From positions 186,001 to 250,000 of the forward strand of contig OZ024894.1 in the NCBI GenBank assembly GCA_964017195.1: a DNA stretch of 64,000 bases. Reading direction: 5' to 3'. Within the stretch, counting starts at the first letter, position 1. Each line of letters starts with the position of its first letter. The translations under genes were made by a program, and so were the position numbers. The DNA is from Siderastrea radians (Eukaryota > Cnidaria > Anthozoa > Scleractinia > Rhizangiidae). Below the pieces are notes generated by a model that saw only the letters and a list, made by a program, of their open reading frames with translations, ran no database searches and was not told the origin of the DNA. Below, in pieces: positions 49,133 to 60,481 of this stretch.

Positions 49133-51275
49133 CTTTATTACCGTGTCAAACAAGAATCTAGCAGAGGGGATTTCCCACTGCTAATAGAGGACACCTCACT
49201 TTCTAAAATACAATCTAAAAATACAAAACGAATTAGCATAGAGTTAACACTAGAATACCAAGAGTCAGAATTAAAAACTACTAATGATTACTCACACAAC
49301 ATACATACTACAAAAACTCCATTTATAATTATAAAAAATTCTAAAATCTTGTAATTAAAATCGTAATTACAAAATAAAAAAATTACGAATTGCAAAGGTA
49401 GCAGCCACTACATCCATCTAAAATGCTACTTAAATCAAGACTGCGTATCCGGGTCTTAAACTGCTGAAGACTGGGAGCCGATCTGTCCTTGCTTGGTATC
49501 TTGCTCCAAAGTTTACGTAGTGCGTGCAGTCTTTTTTTAAAGCTTCCAACAGTGAAGAAAACTACAAAACGGTTAACTGGGGATTTCAACGTTCTATTCA
49601 AGACCGATCAACGCTGCTGAATTTTAAAAACAAGTTTGGCCTTCCAGCTTAATGGTGTTTCACAATTTTGCCGACTTTTCTTTTTCTTTTGTTCTCAGGT
49701 GTGCCACCCTGTGCAATAATGTTTTGTAATACTGATTCAGCTTTTTCTATGTTCTCAGGTGTGATCAAAAGTATTGAATTCGTTTGCCCACCTTGTTCAA
49801 CAAAGTTGTGTTCAAGATTGTTGAACAATGTTAAAGGAGTTTGGCCGAGTCATAAAGTTAGCAAACGCCAAAAATGCAAAGAGCGTGAGCCAACAAAATG
49901 AGGGCGCCGCCGGGGTTGAAGGCTAAGAGAAGGGGGAAGTTTGAACCCTTACATGTAATCCCCCAACATGAAAAGCGGTTTCCCCTTAAGTAGGTTTCCA
50001 ATCCCTTCACCCTGCCCACCAGGAAAAAGCTCTAGGGTTAATGTCACGCAACCAACGTAGGTTTTTTTCAGTTTCACGCATTTTAAGTGCTCATCTGAAA
50101 CCAATCTACTGAGAATCTTCGCTCTGTCCTTAAATTAATAAACGTAGAATGACAAAAATACCTTATTTGAAAAAACAATTTAACCTTATTCCCCAAAGTC
50201 ACCCGATGCACCCAAAATTTCGTTACCGCGGTACATGCATGCAGTTGTCGATTTCACTAAAACTCGTTCTGACTAAATTAATTAGCGGCATCATCCAAAG
50301 CACGTAACAGATGTTTTTGTATTAACGACTTCTTGTTTCGCTGTTCAGTTCAGAGCTAGTTTCAAAGGAAAGGCATCTTATGTACAACACCTTAAGCCTG
50401 TTTTCTAACGAAAATAGGAAAAGAGAATCCTCACATCAAAAACGGCGGATGTTCGGTGAAACGGCATGCCAAGTTGCGATATCCTGTCAAGTTTCCCTGC
50501 AGTTTGCTTGAATTTTATCATGAACAAGGACCACAGCTCTCATCTGTGATACAGCGACATGAAGGTTAGAGGATTTTGTGTTAAAATCGGTTGTTGGCTG
50601 ATCAAAACCTGCGGTAAACGTGAAGTTGTTTGTGTATGTGTACACTGAGTTAATTAGGATGATTTTTCTGATCGCTTGAATCAACGCATTTTGTCCAACT
50701 TTAAAATTCTATAACATCGCGTCAATAAATTTCCCCAAAAAATCCTTTTAGGAGGCAAGAGAACATCCCTTCTCCTCTTGAAATCCAGATTCTTGGCGAA
50801 TAATATTCGGTACCACATACTTTTTTTAGGGGTTAAACTTGATATACTTTTTATCTAGTCAAAAGTATGTCGGATAAATTTAATTAGAGCTCGTAAATAA
50901 ATGAGCAGAAATTGCTGAAAATGCTTTTGACATATATTTAAACATCGTTCTACAAGTCTGGTAAATTTTTATTGCTCTGGAATGCTTCATTTTGTCACAC
51001 GAAGCTTCCAGATCTGGCTTAAATTTTGAGCTTCAAAAGCGGTCTTTTGAGCGAATTCCGTTAATATAGATTTTCTTGAAAACAAATCGATATTCAGCCA
51101 AACGAACTATGCAGTGATTTGTTTCACATTAAGGTCTACCTAACATAAGAATATGAGCGGAATTGATTTTTGAGCTGTTGCCACAATATTTTGAAAATGT
51201 TTGATTTTTGGCAACATTTGCTCTTAATTTCCAAACTTTTCTTAATTTTAGCAAAATTTCTCAAAATAAGAATCC
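47300..51275. repeat. Large palindrome with arms of about 1.2 kb
   Basis: 47300-48545 matches the reverse complement of 49995-51275, including AAATCGATATTAACGGCATT-type words, the ACCGCGGTAAC stretch and TTCTCAGTAGATTGG. The spacer (48546-49994) holds a LINE 3' end. A frame of about 64 codons (YTYTNNFT, TAGFDQPTTDFNTKSS) is open in both arms (47880-48076 and 50684-50487). No family was recognised. Confidence 0.7.
49090..49610 (-). mobile_element. LINE 3' end with C-terminal RT fragment
   Basis: On the - strand the frame 49601-49383 reads SFKKRLHALRKLWSKIPSKD and RSAPSLQQFKTRIRSLD, like the last conserved block of many LINE reverse transcriptase ORFs (LWNKLP..R.A.SL..FK). It is followed by a 3' UTR shared with 45874-46029 and an (ATT)n tail (49091-49130 on +). 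The 5' part is missing, so it is dead. Confidence 0.65.
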
Positions 51276-51504
51276 CCTAGAATAAGAAAAAAACCTACAA
51301 ATTTTCTTGTTTTAAACTCAGCGAAAGAGTCATGTTTACTTGATTTCAGGTCAATTCTGTTCTCAGTTCAAGAAACAAAAATGTCCGCTACGATCGTGCA
51401 CTACTAGTTCTTCGATCTAAATAAAGATGTGTGGGTTCAAAAAAGATTTCACATTTAAGAACGGGAAAGAAAACAAATAATAAAAGTCGCTCAAATTACA
51501 AAAA

Positions 51505-51600
51505 AAAAAAAAAAAAAATAAGACCTACCGACCTGACTGGAACCCGGCTCTTCATATTTGAAGTCGCCCGTGTTAACCACTCGACAAATATGCACTCGCA
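51505..51600 (-). mobile_element. tRNA-like SINE fragment with A/T tail
   Basis: On the - strand TGTCGAGTGGTTAACACGGG resembles an A box (Leu/Ser type) and GGGTTCCAGTCAGG a B box about 35 bases later. A run of 18 T follows. Spacing fits a tRNA-derived SINE or a tRNA pseudogene; acceptor pairing is poor, so it is not a functional tRNA gene. Confidence 0.45.
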
Positions 51601-52525
51601 TGCTGATTTCATTTAAACATAGGCACGCATTGCGTGCTTGACCTATGTTGAAATGACAAGTCTTATCCTCGCTTATTTGCGATTTTTAAGACATACTCTG
51701 AGGACAAAACAACACGCGATTATTCTTGCAAATACTTCCCCCCTCCACTATAGCACCTGAGTGCATAAAGCCCAGTTCAGACGCCGCACCTCCCATGTGT
51801 CGTACCAAGTAGTGCGTAGTTTTTTGGCACTTGTACGGTGTCCAAATGAGTTTTTTCGACAGATTTCAATTAGGCAAGCCAAAATCTCAGAGTACGGCAA
51901 AGTTTGCCACTTAAATACGACCTAGGAGCGAAAATGTATTTGGTACGGCCCATGAGAGGTACGGCGTCTGAACTAGGCCTAAAACAGCTTTTTCGTTTAC
52001 TCAGCAATACCCTTGGAATGCAAAAAAACATCCCGCTAAAAACCCAGTTGGACCAAAATTGGAGATAGAGCAACCATCGGGCTAGTAGGCTACAGGCTAA
52101 AAAGTCAGACACTAGAAAAAAACGACTGCATAAAAACTTCAAATTAAATTTAAAACTGAAACCTCAGTTAAGGTCAACTAATGATTGTCTACATATTACT
52201 GAAGAATATAAATCCAGCTCACAACAAGATGTGAAAGAAATAAGTGTAGTAGATAATAATTTGAGGAGAGGACAGTCATTGCGGTCATGTTAAAATGTAG
52301 CCTGCAGACTGTGCAGACTGCAGACCATGCAGACTACGCAGACTGGTATTTTGTTTTCTTTAAGTAAACTGTGATTTGTTGTACTTTTTAGGACTTTTCA
52401 CTTTTTGTCGTGTTAAGATGACATGGCCAGCAGCTGGCCGAGTTCTCCATAATGCCCCGCTGTAAGGAATTCTCGAACAATTTCAACAGAAAGATTCGCA
52501 CCTTCTGGGAGTATTTCATATTCCT

Positions 52526-53052
52526 TTGCCAGACGATTCAAAAGTACATTTTGGTTTTGCAGTTAACGAAGTTTCCGAGCTTGAGCGTACCGTGAACTCG
52601 CTATGTTACCGTATACATTACAGGTTTATAAACCTACAGACACGCTTGAACAAGCTAATCTATGCAAATTGCTATCTTAAACACGTCGCTAAAAAAATTC
52701 AAAAACCATATGTTCCCGTATATGATAAAACCAAGAAAGAAATCATTTCTATGTCGGCTGGAAATTCTGTGGATGTGACTGATATAAATCATGGTCACAA
52801 CATCGTAAACTAAAACTAAACCGCATTTTGGGAAGAGAAAACAGGTTTAAAAACCTACTGACACGCTTGAATAAACAAGCTAATTTATGCAAATTGCAAT
52901 CTTATAAACACGTCGCTATAAATTTCAAATTACCAAACAAAGCGGTTTCAAAAACCTTGCAAAGTACAGTCAAAATTATCCGTATCAAGCACAGATACAA
53001 TCTTTTCAATCAACATCTTGCTAAAAGATACATAACCAAAACAGCTGTTTAA
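52526..53052 (+). CDS. Two unrecognised short open frames with an internal duplication
   Basis: 52526-52813 (95 codons) and 52828-53052 (74 codons). An about 85-base segment occurs in both (FINLQTRLNKLIYANC in the first, FKNLLTRLNKQANLCK in the second), spaced about 220 bases. This duplication, with mostly K/N-rich sequence, could be part of a decayed gene of the mobile element. No domain recognised; chance is possible. Confidence 0.2.
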
Positions 53053-53599
53053 TAACACAAATCATAAAAGAACAAATTAAATTACAGTTTCTCGTCAACA
53101 AGTCTATTTTTGGAACGATGTTACATGTAATTGTTTTTGTCAAGTACTCACGTTCCACCGTTGGCCACGACAAAGTTCAATTTTACCTGCCCTTACAATA
53201 GCTTTAGGAAATTACCATCAATTCCACCACACCAAGCCTTTACTGAAAATATAATATTCGAGAGGTAAAAGTAGAAAAGCACATTTGCGCTGATCGTTTC
53301 CGTCCCCATATGTACATTCGACATGGCCGGTAAGCTTAACCTTGTCTGACCTTCAGCTTCAGTAAGCGAATTCTAACCAGCTCTTTCATTGGTAGAATGT
53401 ACTCTTAGCTTAGTAGCCTCAATCTGATTGGTGCCACATAGTGCCACATAAATTCCCCCGGGGGGTGTACTCCCATGTGAAAGGTGCATGGATGCACGTC
53501 GTCTCGCGTTCTCCGTCTGTTTTAGCATAGCTTTAATTTAAATTTTCCGACGAGCATTCCCGCCCGTCTCACATGAGATTTCCCCCCCGGATCAAAAAT

Positions 53600-53635
53600 A
53601 CATACATACATACATACAGACAAACAAACAAACAT
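53600..53635. repeat. Microsatellite (ACAT)n/(AAAC)n
   Basis: About five ACAT units followed by AAAC-type units. Simple repeat. Confidence 0.8.
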
Positions 53636-54465
53636 AGAAAGCGAAAAACTTCACGCTGACTAAGACCCTATGTTTTCAACATAGGTCAAAAATTGGTATA
53701 AATACGAACTAATATCGATCTTTAATGCCGGAAACAACACGGCAAATGACTTCTGTTTGTTCATGTGCAATCGCATGAGGCTGGCTGCTTCAAGAAAAAC
53801 GAGAGAATTCTCACTGTTTTCTCACGGATGACTCTTGTTTGCGAGGTTTGTAACCATTCTTGGTTTGGAGGGAGTATTGCCTTCTTTGCTGCGCGTGTTC
53901 CATCGCCAAGTCGAGCGAAGTGCGTGTCGAGAAAGCCAGCACGTTGTTATTTTAAGACGACGATTAAGACACGATCATACTAATTCTTATAATAAGAATT
54001 TTTTCTTCTTTTTGTGCCTTAGATTTAAGATCAAATTTGTTCCTTAAATGAAGTTTAAAATCAAGATCACATTTCTTAATTTCGTGTCATAGTTTTGAGA
54101 AAAAAATTATTCTTAAAACTAGTAGTAATCGCAGATTAGTGGAGTGCGTTCGACTGCAAACCCTTGTCGACACCGAAATTAGGGAAACAAAGAGTCTGCT
54201 CAGCTTTCTGATCTTTCTCGACCCTCGGTTGTTATCAGTTGATATATTTTCAATAGAAAATCGAAATTGTCAGATATGAAATACATGTAATGCGTGACAT
54301 AAGTTATTTTTCAGGCGGACATATTTAGTTACATGACCGCTTGTAGACTTTGTATGTACTCATCGAAAGTTTCACATGTAAATACAGAATTAAACTGAAA
54401 TGTTACAACTACCTTTGAACTCTTTACCTTTGATAACCTCCAAAACTATTCGCGCAATGGTCCTC

Positions 54466-54885
54466 TCAACCTCTTTTAGTTCGCGGCTTTGTTGATAAAC
54501 GTCGATTTCCGAAATAAGCAGACAACGCGATTTCTAAATTCAAAAGTGGCAGCATGGACATTACACAAAACTTCGAGAGTGACTCGCCAAGGCATTGCTC
54601 GAGAGAGAAATGATTTAAGTATGATGTAAATTTAAATAGCGTGTTTCTCTCACGGACATATAAATTTGAATGTTGTTTGCCGAGTGGTTCTTCATCGAAG
54701 GCGAGAAGGTTGACATATGTACCAAGCAGTCGTGCATACTTCTCTAAGACTTCGATCAAGGATTTACAGTAACTCCTTGGGCGAAAGGTTGCTTTTTCGA
54801 ACCTGGAACTTCCCTCGTTCGAAACAAGCTTCTTCACAACAAAGACGCCTTTGGATGTGAAAGCGAGGTCATGTGGTTCCATCAT
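54466..54885 (-). CDS. Unrecognised 139-codon open frame
   Basis: The longest frame in the interior of the 15.2-kb unit that is not caused by a tandem repeat. The predicted peptide starts MMEPHDLAFTSKGVFVVKKL, has an alternating charged/hydrophobic middle (SLIEVLEKYARLLGTYVNLL) and a basic end. No signal peptide, membrane span or known motif. There is no second copy in the window. It may be an exon or a remnant of the element's gene. Confidence 0.25.
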   Translation of the reverse strand: MMEPHDLAFTSKGVFVVKKLVSNEGSSRFEKATFRPRSYCKSLIEVLEKYARLLGTYVNLLAFDEEPLGKQHSNLYVRERNTLFKFTSYLNHFSLEQCLGESLSKFCVMSMLPLLNLEIALSAYFGNRRLSTKPRTKRG

Positions 54886-55027
54886 AGCGAGTCAAAGTAT
54901 GCACCAGTTCCCGGCCGACGTTATGCCCCTGCAAAAATCTTCAGGGGGGGGGGGGGCTAAATTGGTGTCCGTCCATCCATCCATCCACTACAGAGAAAAT
55001 CTCGATTTCACTCCGGCCGGGATTAGG

Positions 55028-55197
55028 GTTGCGTTCTCCTATCGTCGAACGCAATCAAGGTTATATTTCCTAATTTGAGAATGTGAGAACTAAAAACAAG
55101 GAATGGTTATATGTTGCGTTCTCCTATCGTCGAACGCAATCAAGGTTACATTTCCTAATTTGAGAATGTGAGAACTAAAAACAAGGAATGGTTATCT
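55028..55197. repeat. 85-bp tandem duplication
   Basis: Two adjacent copies starting GTTGCGTTCTCCTATCGTCG differ at one or two bases. They directly precede the right minisatellite array. Confidence 0.85.
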
Positions 55198-55221
55198 TAA
55201 TTCGGCAAAAATCCTAGTTTT

Positions 55222-55710
55222 AGAGTGCGAGTAACAACCGTAAGTGTGCGAAGCGTTCTCAACAATCGTGCAACAGGCTTGTCTGTTTTTACGAGTAATA
55301 ATCGAAAGTGTCCGAAGCGTGCTCAACAATCGTGGAACAGGCTTGTATGTATTGTACGAGTAATAACTGTGTGTCCGAAGGTCGCTCAACAATCGCACAA
55401 CAAACTTTTTTTTTACGAGTAATAACCGTGAGTGTGCAAAGCGTGCTCAACAGCCATGGAACAGGCTTGTGTGTATTGTACGAGTAATAACCGTAACTGT
55501 GCGAAGGTCGCTCAACAATCGCACAACAAGCCTATCTGTATTTACGAGAAATAACCGTGAGTGTGCGAAGGTCGCTTAATAACGGTGCAACAGGCTTTTG
55601 TGTATTGTACGAGTTTAAGCGTACGAAGTCTTCTCAACAATCGCGCTTAAAGCCTTTTGTGCGATTGTTGAAAGCGTTTCGTACACTCGCGCTTATTACT
55701 TGTAAAATCA
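55222..55710 (+). repeat. 65-bp minisatellite array, right
   Basis: About six diverged units of the same 65-bp repeat as 46036-47254, in the same orientation. The array ends with one unit in reverse orientation (GTGCGATTGTTGAAAGCGTT, 55660-55710) that can pair with the unit before it as a hairpin. Confidence 0.85.
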
Positions 55711-55993
55711 GAAACTCATAAGGACTTGTGAGTTTCTGGTAAAATACAGCCGAGCCTTTGCGTGTGTATAGAGGAATTCTCTTAATCGCTCTGATCATCC
55801 GAAAAAAGAAAAGCGACTAATGCTTGGCAAAATCGAAGCGAATACCCGGAATTGATCCGCTTTCTTTCTTGCTTGAAGAAACACCGACACCGTTTTTTTG
55901 AAAACGTTTTTTCAAAAAAGAATTTAAAAAGTGAAAAGATTCAGAAGGTACATTGCCCGTAAATTGTTAAATGCAAAATCTGGCCGAACTACC

Positions 55994-58364
55994 TTTTCGG
56001 GATGCCTGCCACTCAATAAACTTCTGTAGCCAGCTTAAATGCGTGTGATTGGTTTATTTATTCGCGCGCAAAAGTTCGTTCGAAAACACATCACTGTCAT
56101 ATTGATTGACACATATTGACAGCGAGCTCTGTAATTGGTCACTAAGGACGCGCCTGAATCTGCCAAACTTGGTCGAGGTTTGAGAAAAGTTTTCAAAGCT
56201 TTGAATTTAGTATTTCGTTCATCCTGGTGGTGCGTCCCGATTACCACGGGGAGTTTGGAGGTTTACGTGTGAAGTTAAAATCGTTCCGACAGAGAAACTT
56301 TTACTGCGGTGAGAATGTATATTTTTTTAATTTTTTTTTTTACATCACTGTCATCTCATTGATGTGCTGCACCATTTCTGTGGGAAAACTCCACGTGCTT
56401 CACTAAAAGCTTTGAATTGAAGCGAGTAAGAGTCGGCGAGTGAAATCCCCGCGTCAATTCCCAATACATTTCTACAAAGAAACCGGCCATGAATATACAG
56501 CATGTACATGAATGGAGCTTTATAAATCCATTTGCGTTGAAAATAGTCAATCCGCGAAGCTATTGCCAAGGTTTACTGCCAGAGATCCTCTCATGGCTAA
56601 GGAGAGAATTTGTTCACAGATCAAGTCAAATCACTGATGGCAGTTCAACACAGCCTCACAGAACTATTTAAAGGGCAAGACTTGAAAAACAAGCTTATTT
56701 GCGGAGGTTTCATTTGATTTATGGATGCGCAGTCCCGCTGATTATGACATACCAAACTGAGGTGAGCTCATTTTTATCGACTTCAGTTTTAGTTTAAATA
56801 AAGCACCAAAATGAGTTTGAGTTTGTGGTGTACTCAGTTTTGCAGTTCATCTCGAAAAATGCGGTTGAGGGTTTTTAAAAGCCGTTTAAATTACATTGCT
56901 TTAATAGGCCGCTGAATTATTTCTATTTGACTTTTCCTGCTCACAATACAATTTGCCGCTCGAGACATAAGCTTACTGATTCATTTGACGTATTTGTTAA
57001 TTAGTGTGGTATATTTTAATCTGATGATAGTTTCAACATGAGATTCAAAATAAGCGGTCATGTCGGATAATTTGGGGCCAAAAAAGAACTGGCCGTGCGT
57101 ATTATAGCTCCATGCTTTTATTTCTTCGAGCTCGAGCCTGTAAGCATATTTGCTCCTATAAAGTGTCCTTGCAGGTTTCATGATAATCCTGTGACAGTGA
57201 TTTTTTAAGTCCGAAAAACTGTTAACTAAGCCGCACATCAAGTTGTATTACCGTAATAATAGGATTGCAACCCTTCACAAGCACGCTAGCCTTCACATGC
57301 ACTCTCAAATCACAGCCTGTTTGCTACAAATTTCATAGGCGATGCCAGCTGGCGCTTGGTCTCCAAACTTAAATATATATGTAAAACTTTTTCAGTGCAA
57401 ACCTCTCCTTATTTTCCAGAGGAGAAAGCTCTGAATTTTAGCCGGTGTGCTCAGTAACGTACGTGACAAAATATGGAACTTGTAAATATTTGGGAGGATT
57501 ACATTCGCATTTCACTGGGTTGGAAAATAACCACCTTTGGTGAAAAAAAGGCATCGCTGCAGTTGTCAGAATGTTTTAGGTACATGATTTTGCCGGATGG
57601 TTTTTTTTCTTTTGGTGAAAACTCCACGAGTTTCAAAAGCTACTGGTCACGAATCGACTGCGGGCGGAAAATCCTCGCTCGTTGCGTGACACGGCTGTCA
57701 GTCAATTTCAAGTAAAATTTGCATAATCTCTGGACTAAATACTTTCAATGAAAACAACACGGAAAAGCCTGCAAAATCGGTTTGCTCTTCTACTGAAAGT
57801 GCATTGTATCCAAAGAACATGCAGTGACCCTAGGAGTAAACTGCATCAAACTGAAACTATCGAGAAACTATCTCAAATTTTCCTGTCAAATCTGCTCTGT
57901 GGTAAAGATTTCAATTTTCTGCGAATTGGATTGACAATTACAAGCTGCCTTTGAATCAACTGTGCCGCTCCTGGTTTGTCATTTTCGAAAATCGATAAGA
58001 TATTCCCCCGACGTAATAATCTCCGAGGCAAGAAAGACCTCCCTTTCCTTGAAAACACGTTTATTTTGTTTTGCCTATTGTTCGGATTCACACGCTCGCA
58101 AACTTCCCTGGCTCGATCTTTTCCCCGTATAAACATTTGGGGAAATGCCTCTGCGACTCAGTTTGTCGACTTTGGTTCCGTCCGTGAACGGCTAGTAACC
58201 TGAAACGAAGCTTAAAGGCACAGTTATGAACCGTACGCTGTACGCATTTTCGGGTTAATAAACTGAAAATGCGTAATATAAAACTCTTCGCATCTCCGAG
58301 TTGACTGCCAATTTCAGTTCGAGCGTCAATTTGCAGAGTGTGTCCGAATTAATTGCTCATGATG
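55994..58364 (-). repeat. Right 2.4-kb inverted arm
   Basis: Reverse complement of 43213-45592. Frames present: 56569-56351 and 57241-56981 on the - strand, 57473-57715 (80 codons) and 58136-57873. None has a recognisable domain. Confidence 0.7.
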
Positions 58365-59379
58365 GAAAATGTGAATTTCTCAATGAAACTTTGTTTTATT
58401 TCCAATCATTACAGTCCAGGTGTTAAAATAAATCAACTAAAACTTTTCTCCGTTGACAAGCAGGCGGTTTTCTAAAAAAAGTTTCATCCGTAAAATCCCA
58501 TACAGTGCCGACAGCCGGGCAGCGCGTTGCACTTTGTTTCAGACACGAGTCGATTTCCACATTCTTAAGGAAAAATATTTTTCTTTTATTGGAGAGAGCC
58601 TTCTGAAACACCTCAAATTTTTCCTTTTCCATTTGGAATAGGATCTTCCTTAGGCGCTGTATATCGCAAGAACACTGCGAATAGATTTAAAACAATTTTA
58701 TTAATGATCATTCTATTCCTTCGACGTCTGCACACTGCCTCTCGGGCACTGCCGCGAAGTTGTTCATTTCGCGTTGTGAAATAGATCGAAATTAATTTCG
58801 TATCATTATGAAAGGCAGCGGCTTCGCCGAACCAGTAGATCCGTGGTTCTTGTTTTATTTGTGTTTGAAGCCTGTGAAATATTTTCCTAGCGTACTTCGA
58901 ACGTGACAAGCGTTTGAATTCATAAACATCGAACTCGATCATGGCTTTGCATCGATCGCTGCGGAAAGTAGAACTTTTGGCACATACCGCTCGTTGAGAG
59001 AAACTGTTCGGTTTTAACCTCACTTAACGGAATGTTTTAGGGGAAATGTCTTCAACTAGTTTCCTTTTTTGAAGAAAATTTCATCAGCTTTGCCGTTTTA
59101 AGCCTCAACATTTTTTTCTGTAATGGCGGCTGAAGCTCGAAAAATTCTTCTCGACAAACTTTCGTACAGGTACGAATAACAACCTGAAAACCACGTCACA
59201 TACGGATATTAACCGTACTTTCACAGGTTATTATTCGTATGTTGCGCGCGTAATAACCGTAAGTGGCAGCTTTCCGGTATAATATACGTAGGAAACGGTA
59301 TTCTACGGTTAATATACTGGAGTGACGCGAACAGTACGCATAATAACCGTACAACAGCGCATTGTACGAATATATATAT
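58365..59379. other. Part of the 19.7-kb element, no recognised gene
   Basis: A 136-codon frame on the - strand (59023-58613), arginine-rich, with no known motif. From 59200 to 59390 the words TAATAACCGTA, TTATTCGTATG and TAATAACCGTAC recur; they resemble the ACGAGTAATAACCGTAAGTG core of the 65-bp minisatellite, so this may be an early or decayed form of it. Confidence 0.35.
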
Positions 59380-59519
59380 CTTATTAGACGGTTTAGTGTG
59401 TAGTATCGTGGGATATTTTTACGAGTCGCGCCGTATTTTGGCGAGCCCGTAGGGCGAGTCAAAATACAAGAGACGAGTAAAAATATCCCACGATACTACA
59501 CACTCAACCGTCTAATAAG
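59380..59519. repeat. 140-bp hairpin
   Basis: CTTATTAGACGGTTTAGTGT at the left pairs with ACACTCAACCGTCTAATAAG at the right, continuing through GGGATATTTTTAC/GTAAAAATATCCC to a small centre. Almost perfect arms. It adjoins the inverted-repeat element that starts at 59519. Confidence 0.8.
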
Positions 59520-60438
59520 GGATTTATTATTCAACTTAGCTACAAAATGGAAAAGTGGTTTATAAACTGTCTGAGTTGCGTGATAAACTAACGTGACTTC
59601 TGAGCAGCGAGTGAGCGCGCCAGCGGGGTCAGATTTCGCGCGCTTGACGTGAGGTTGTTGTTGATTGGTCAAAAACGAAAACTTGTCAAACCTGTCAATC
59701 GAGCGAAGCGTCGGGATTTTATTTCAAACTTGCAAGGAAAACAAAGATGGAACAAGGCAAAACTGAATTATTTTCGGGTTTACAGTTAGATGAACAACAA
59801 TGTTCTTGGTCACCGAGTAAAACTACGAAAAGAAAGAACTCGACAGAACAAACAGAACTCGAAAGTCAAGTCAAACAAAGTTAAACAGCACTTCAAGCTC
59901 AGCCATCTTCGTCCGAATCACTAACCACGGGTCGTTTTGGAAGAGATAGCGGTGGAGATTTCTGACCGATAACAATTGTGCATTTGTTGAAGACAGTTCC
60001 TGAGGAAAGATGGGTTCCGTTTCCTGACTTTGACAAACAAATGACAAAAAAGATTGTTAAGTTCCTCGGCGGGAATTTCTTCAATGGCCCTTGTTTCTTT
60101 AACGGACTTGAGGTCAGTTTTTGTCTTTCTGTTGTATTTTAAAACGTTTCGATTTTCTTCAATAAATAAAGAAATTTCACTGTCGTCTAGGTCATTGCTT
60201 GTCTCTAGGATCTCGTTTTCGTTAAAAACCTCAAAATTTGGTACGCATTCATTGTTTTCTTCCGGAAAACGACCGTTTCGGCCATTTTTTCATCGTTCAC
60301 CTTGTAAGCCTAATGCCTGACGTGGCATTTGTAGAAAACCTGTCAAACCGGTCTTCTGGAGTACAAATACCGTGGGATATTTGTACTCGTTTTGGGTGTT
60401 ATTTGTACTCTACTGAATGCAGTTGAATAATAATATCC
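59519..60438. mobile_element. 920-bp inverted-repeat element with a DUF3504 gene piece
   Basis: Left end GGGATTTATTATTCAACT and right end (reverse complement) GGATATTATTATTCAACTG make short terminal inverted repeats. Inside, a 45-codon frame on + starts at 59747 (MEQGKTELFSGLQLDEQQ), and a decayed gene piece lies on the - strand. CRE/CCAAT-like GATTGGTC precedes the + frame. Confidence 0.5.
59926..60290 (-). pseudogene. Fragment of a DUF3504 (Crypton-derived) protein gene
   Basis: The - strand reads ISLFIEENRNVLKYNRKTKT, then AIEEIPAEELNNLFCHLFVKVRK. This fits the N-terminal SAP-like/DUF3504 pattern of proteins such as the ZMYM, QRICH1 and KIAA1958 group, which descend from Crypton tyrosine recombinases (known). 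Between them the usual tryptophan-containing segment is missing, and the downstream part is out of frame, so this is a deleted, non-functional piece. Recognition is from memory of the family and should be checked by search. Confidence 0.5.
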
Positions 60439-60481
60439 TGTACTCCAAAAGTATTTTGACACTCCAGAAGTATTCTGACAC

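Larger units (their letters stand above)
43213..58364. mobile_element. 15.2-kb unit with 2.4-kb inverted arms
   Basis: 43213-45592 and 55994-58364 are inverted copies of each other, about 95 percent alike by eye, starting CATCATGAGCAATT on both sides. Next to each arm, on the inner side, lies an array of the same 65-bp minisatellite. Interior 47.3-55.0 kb is AT-rich with nested repeats. No target duplication is obvious at the ends. Long arms plus tandem arrays resemble Foldback/Galileo-like elements in layout only; no sequence kinship is claimed. Confidence 0.65.
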
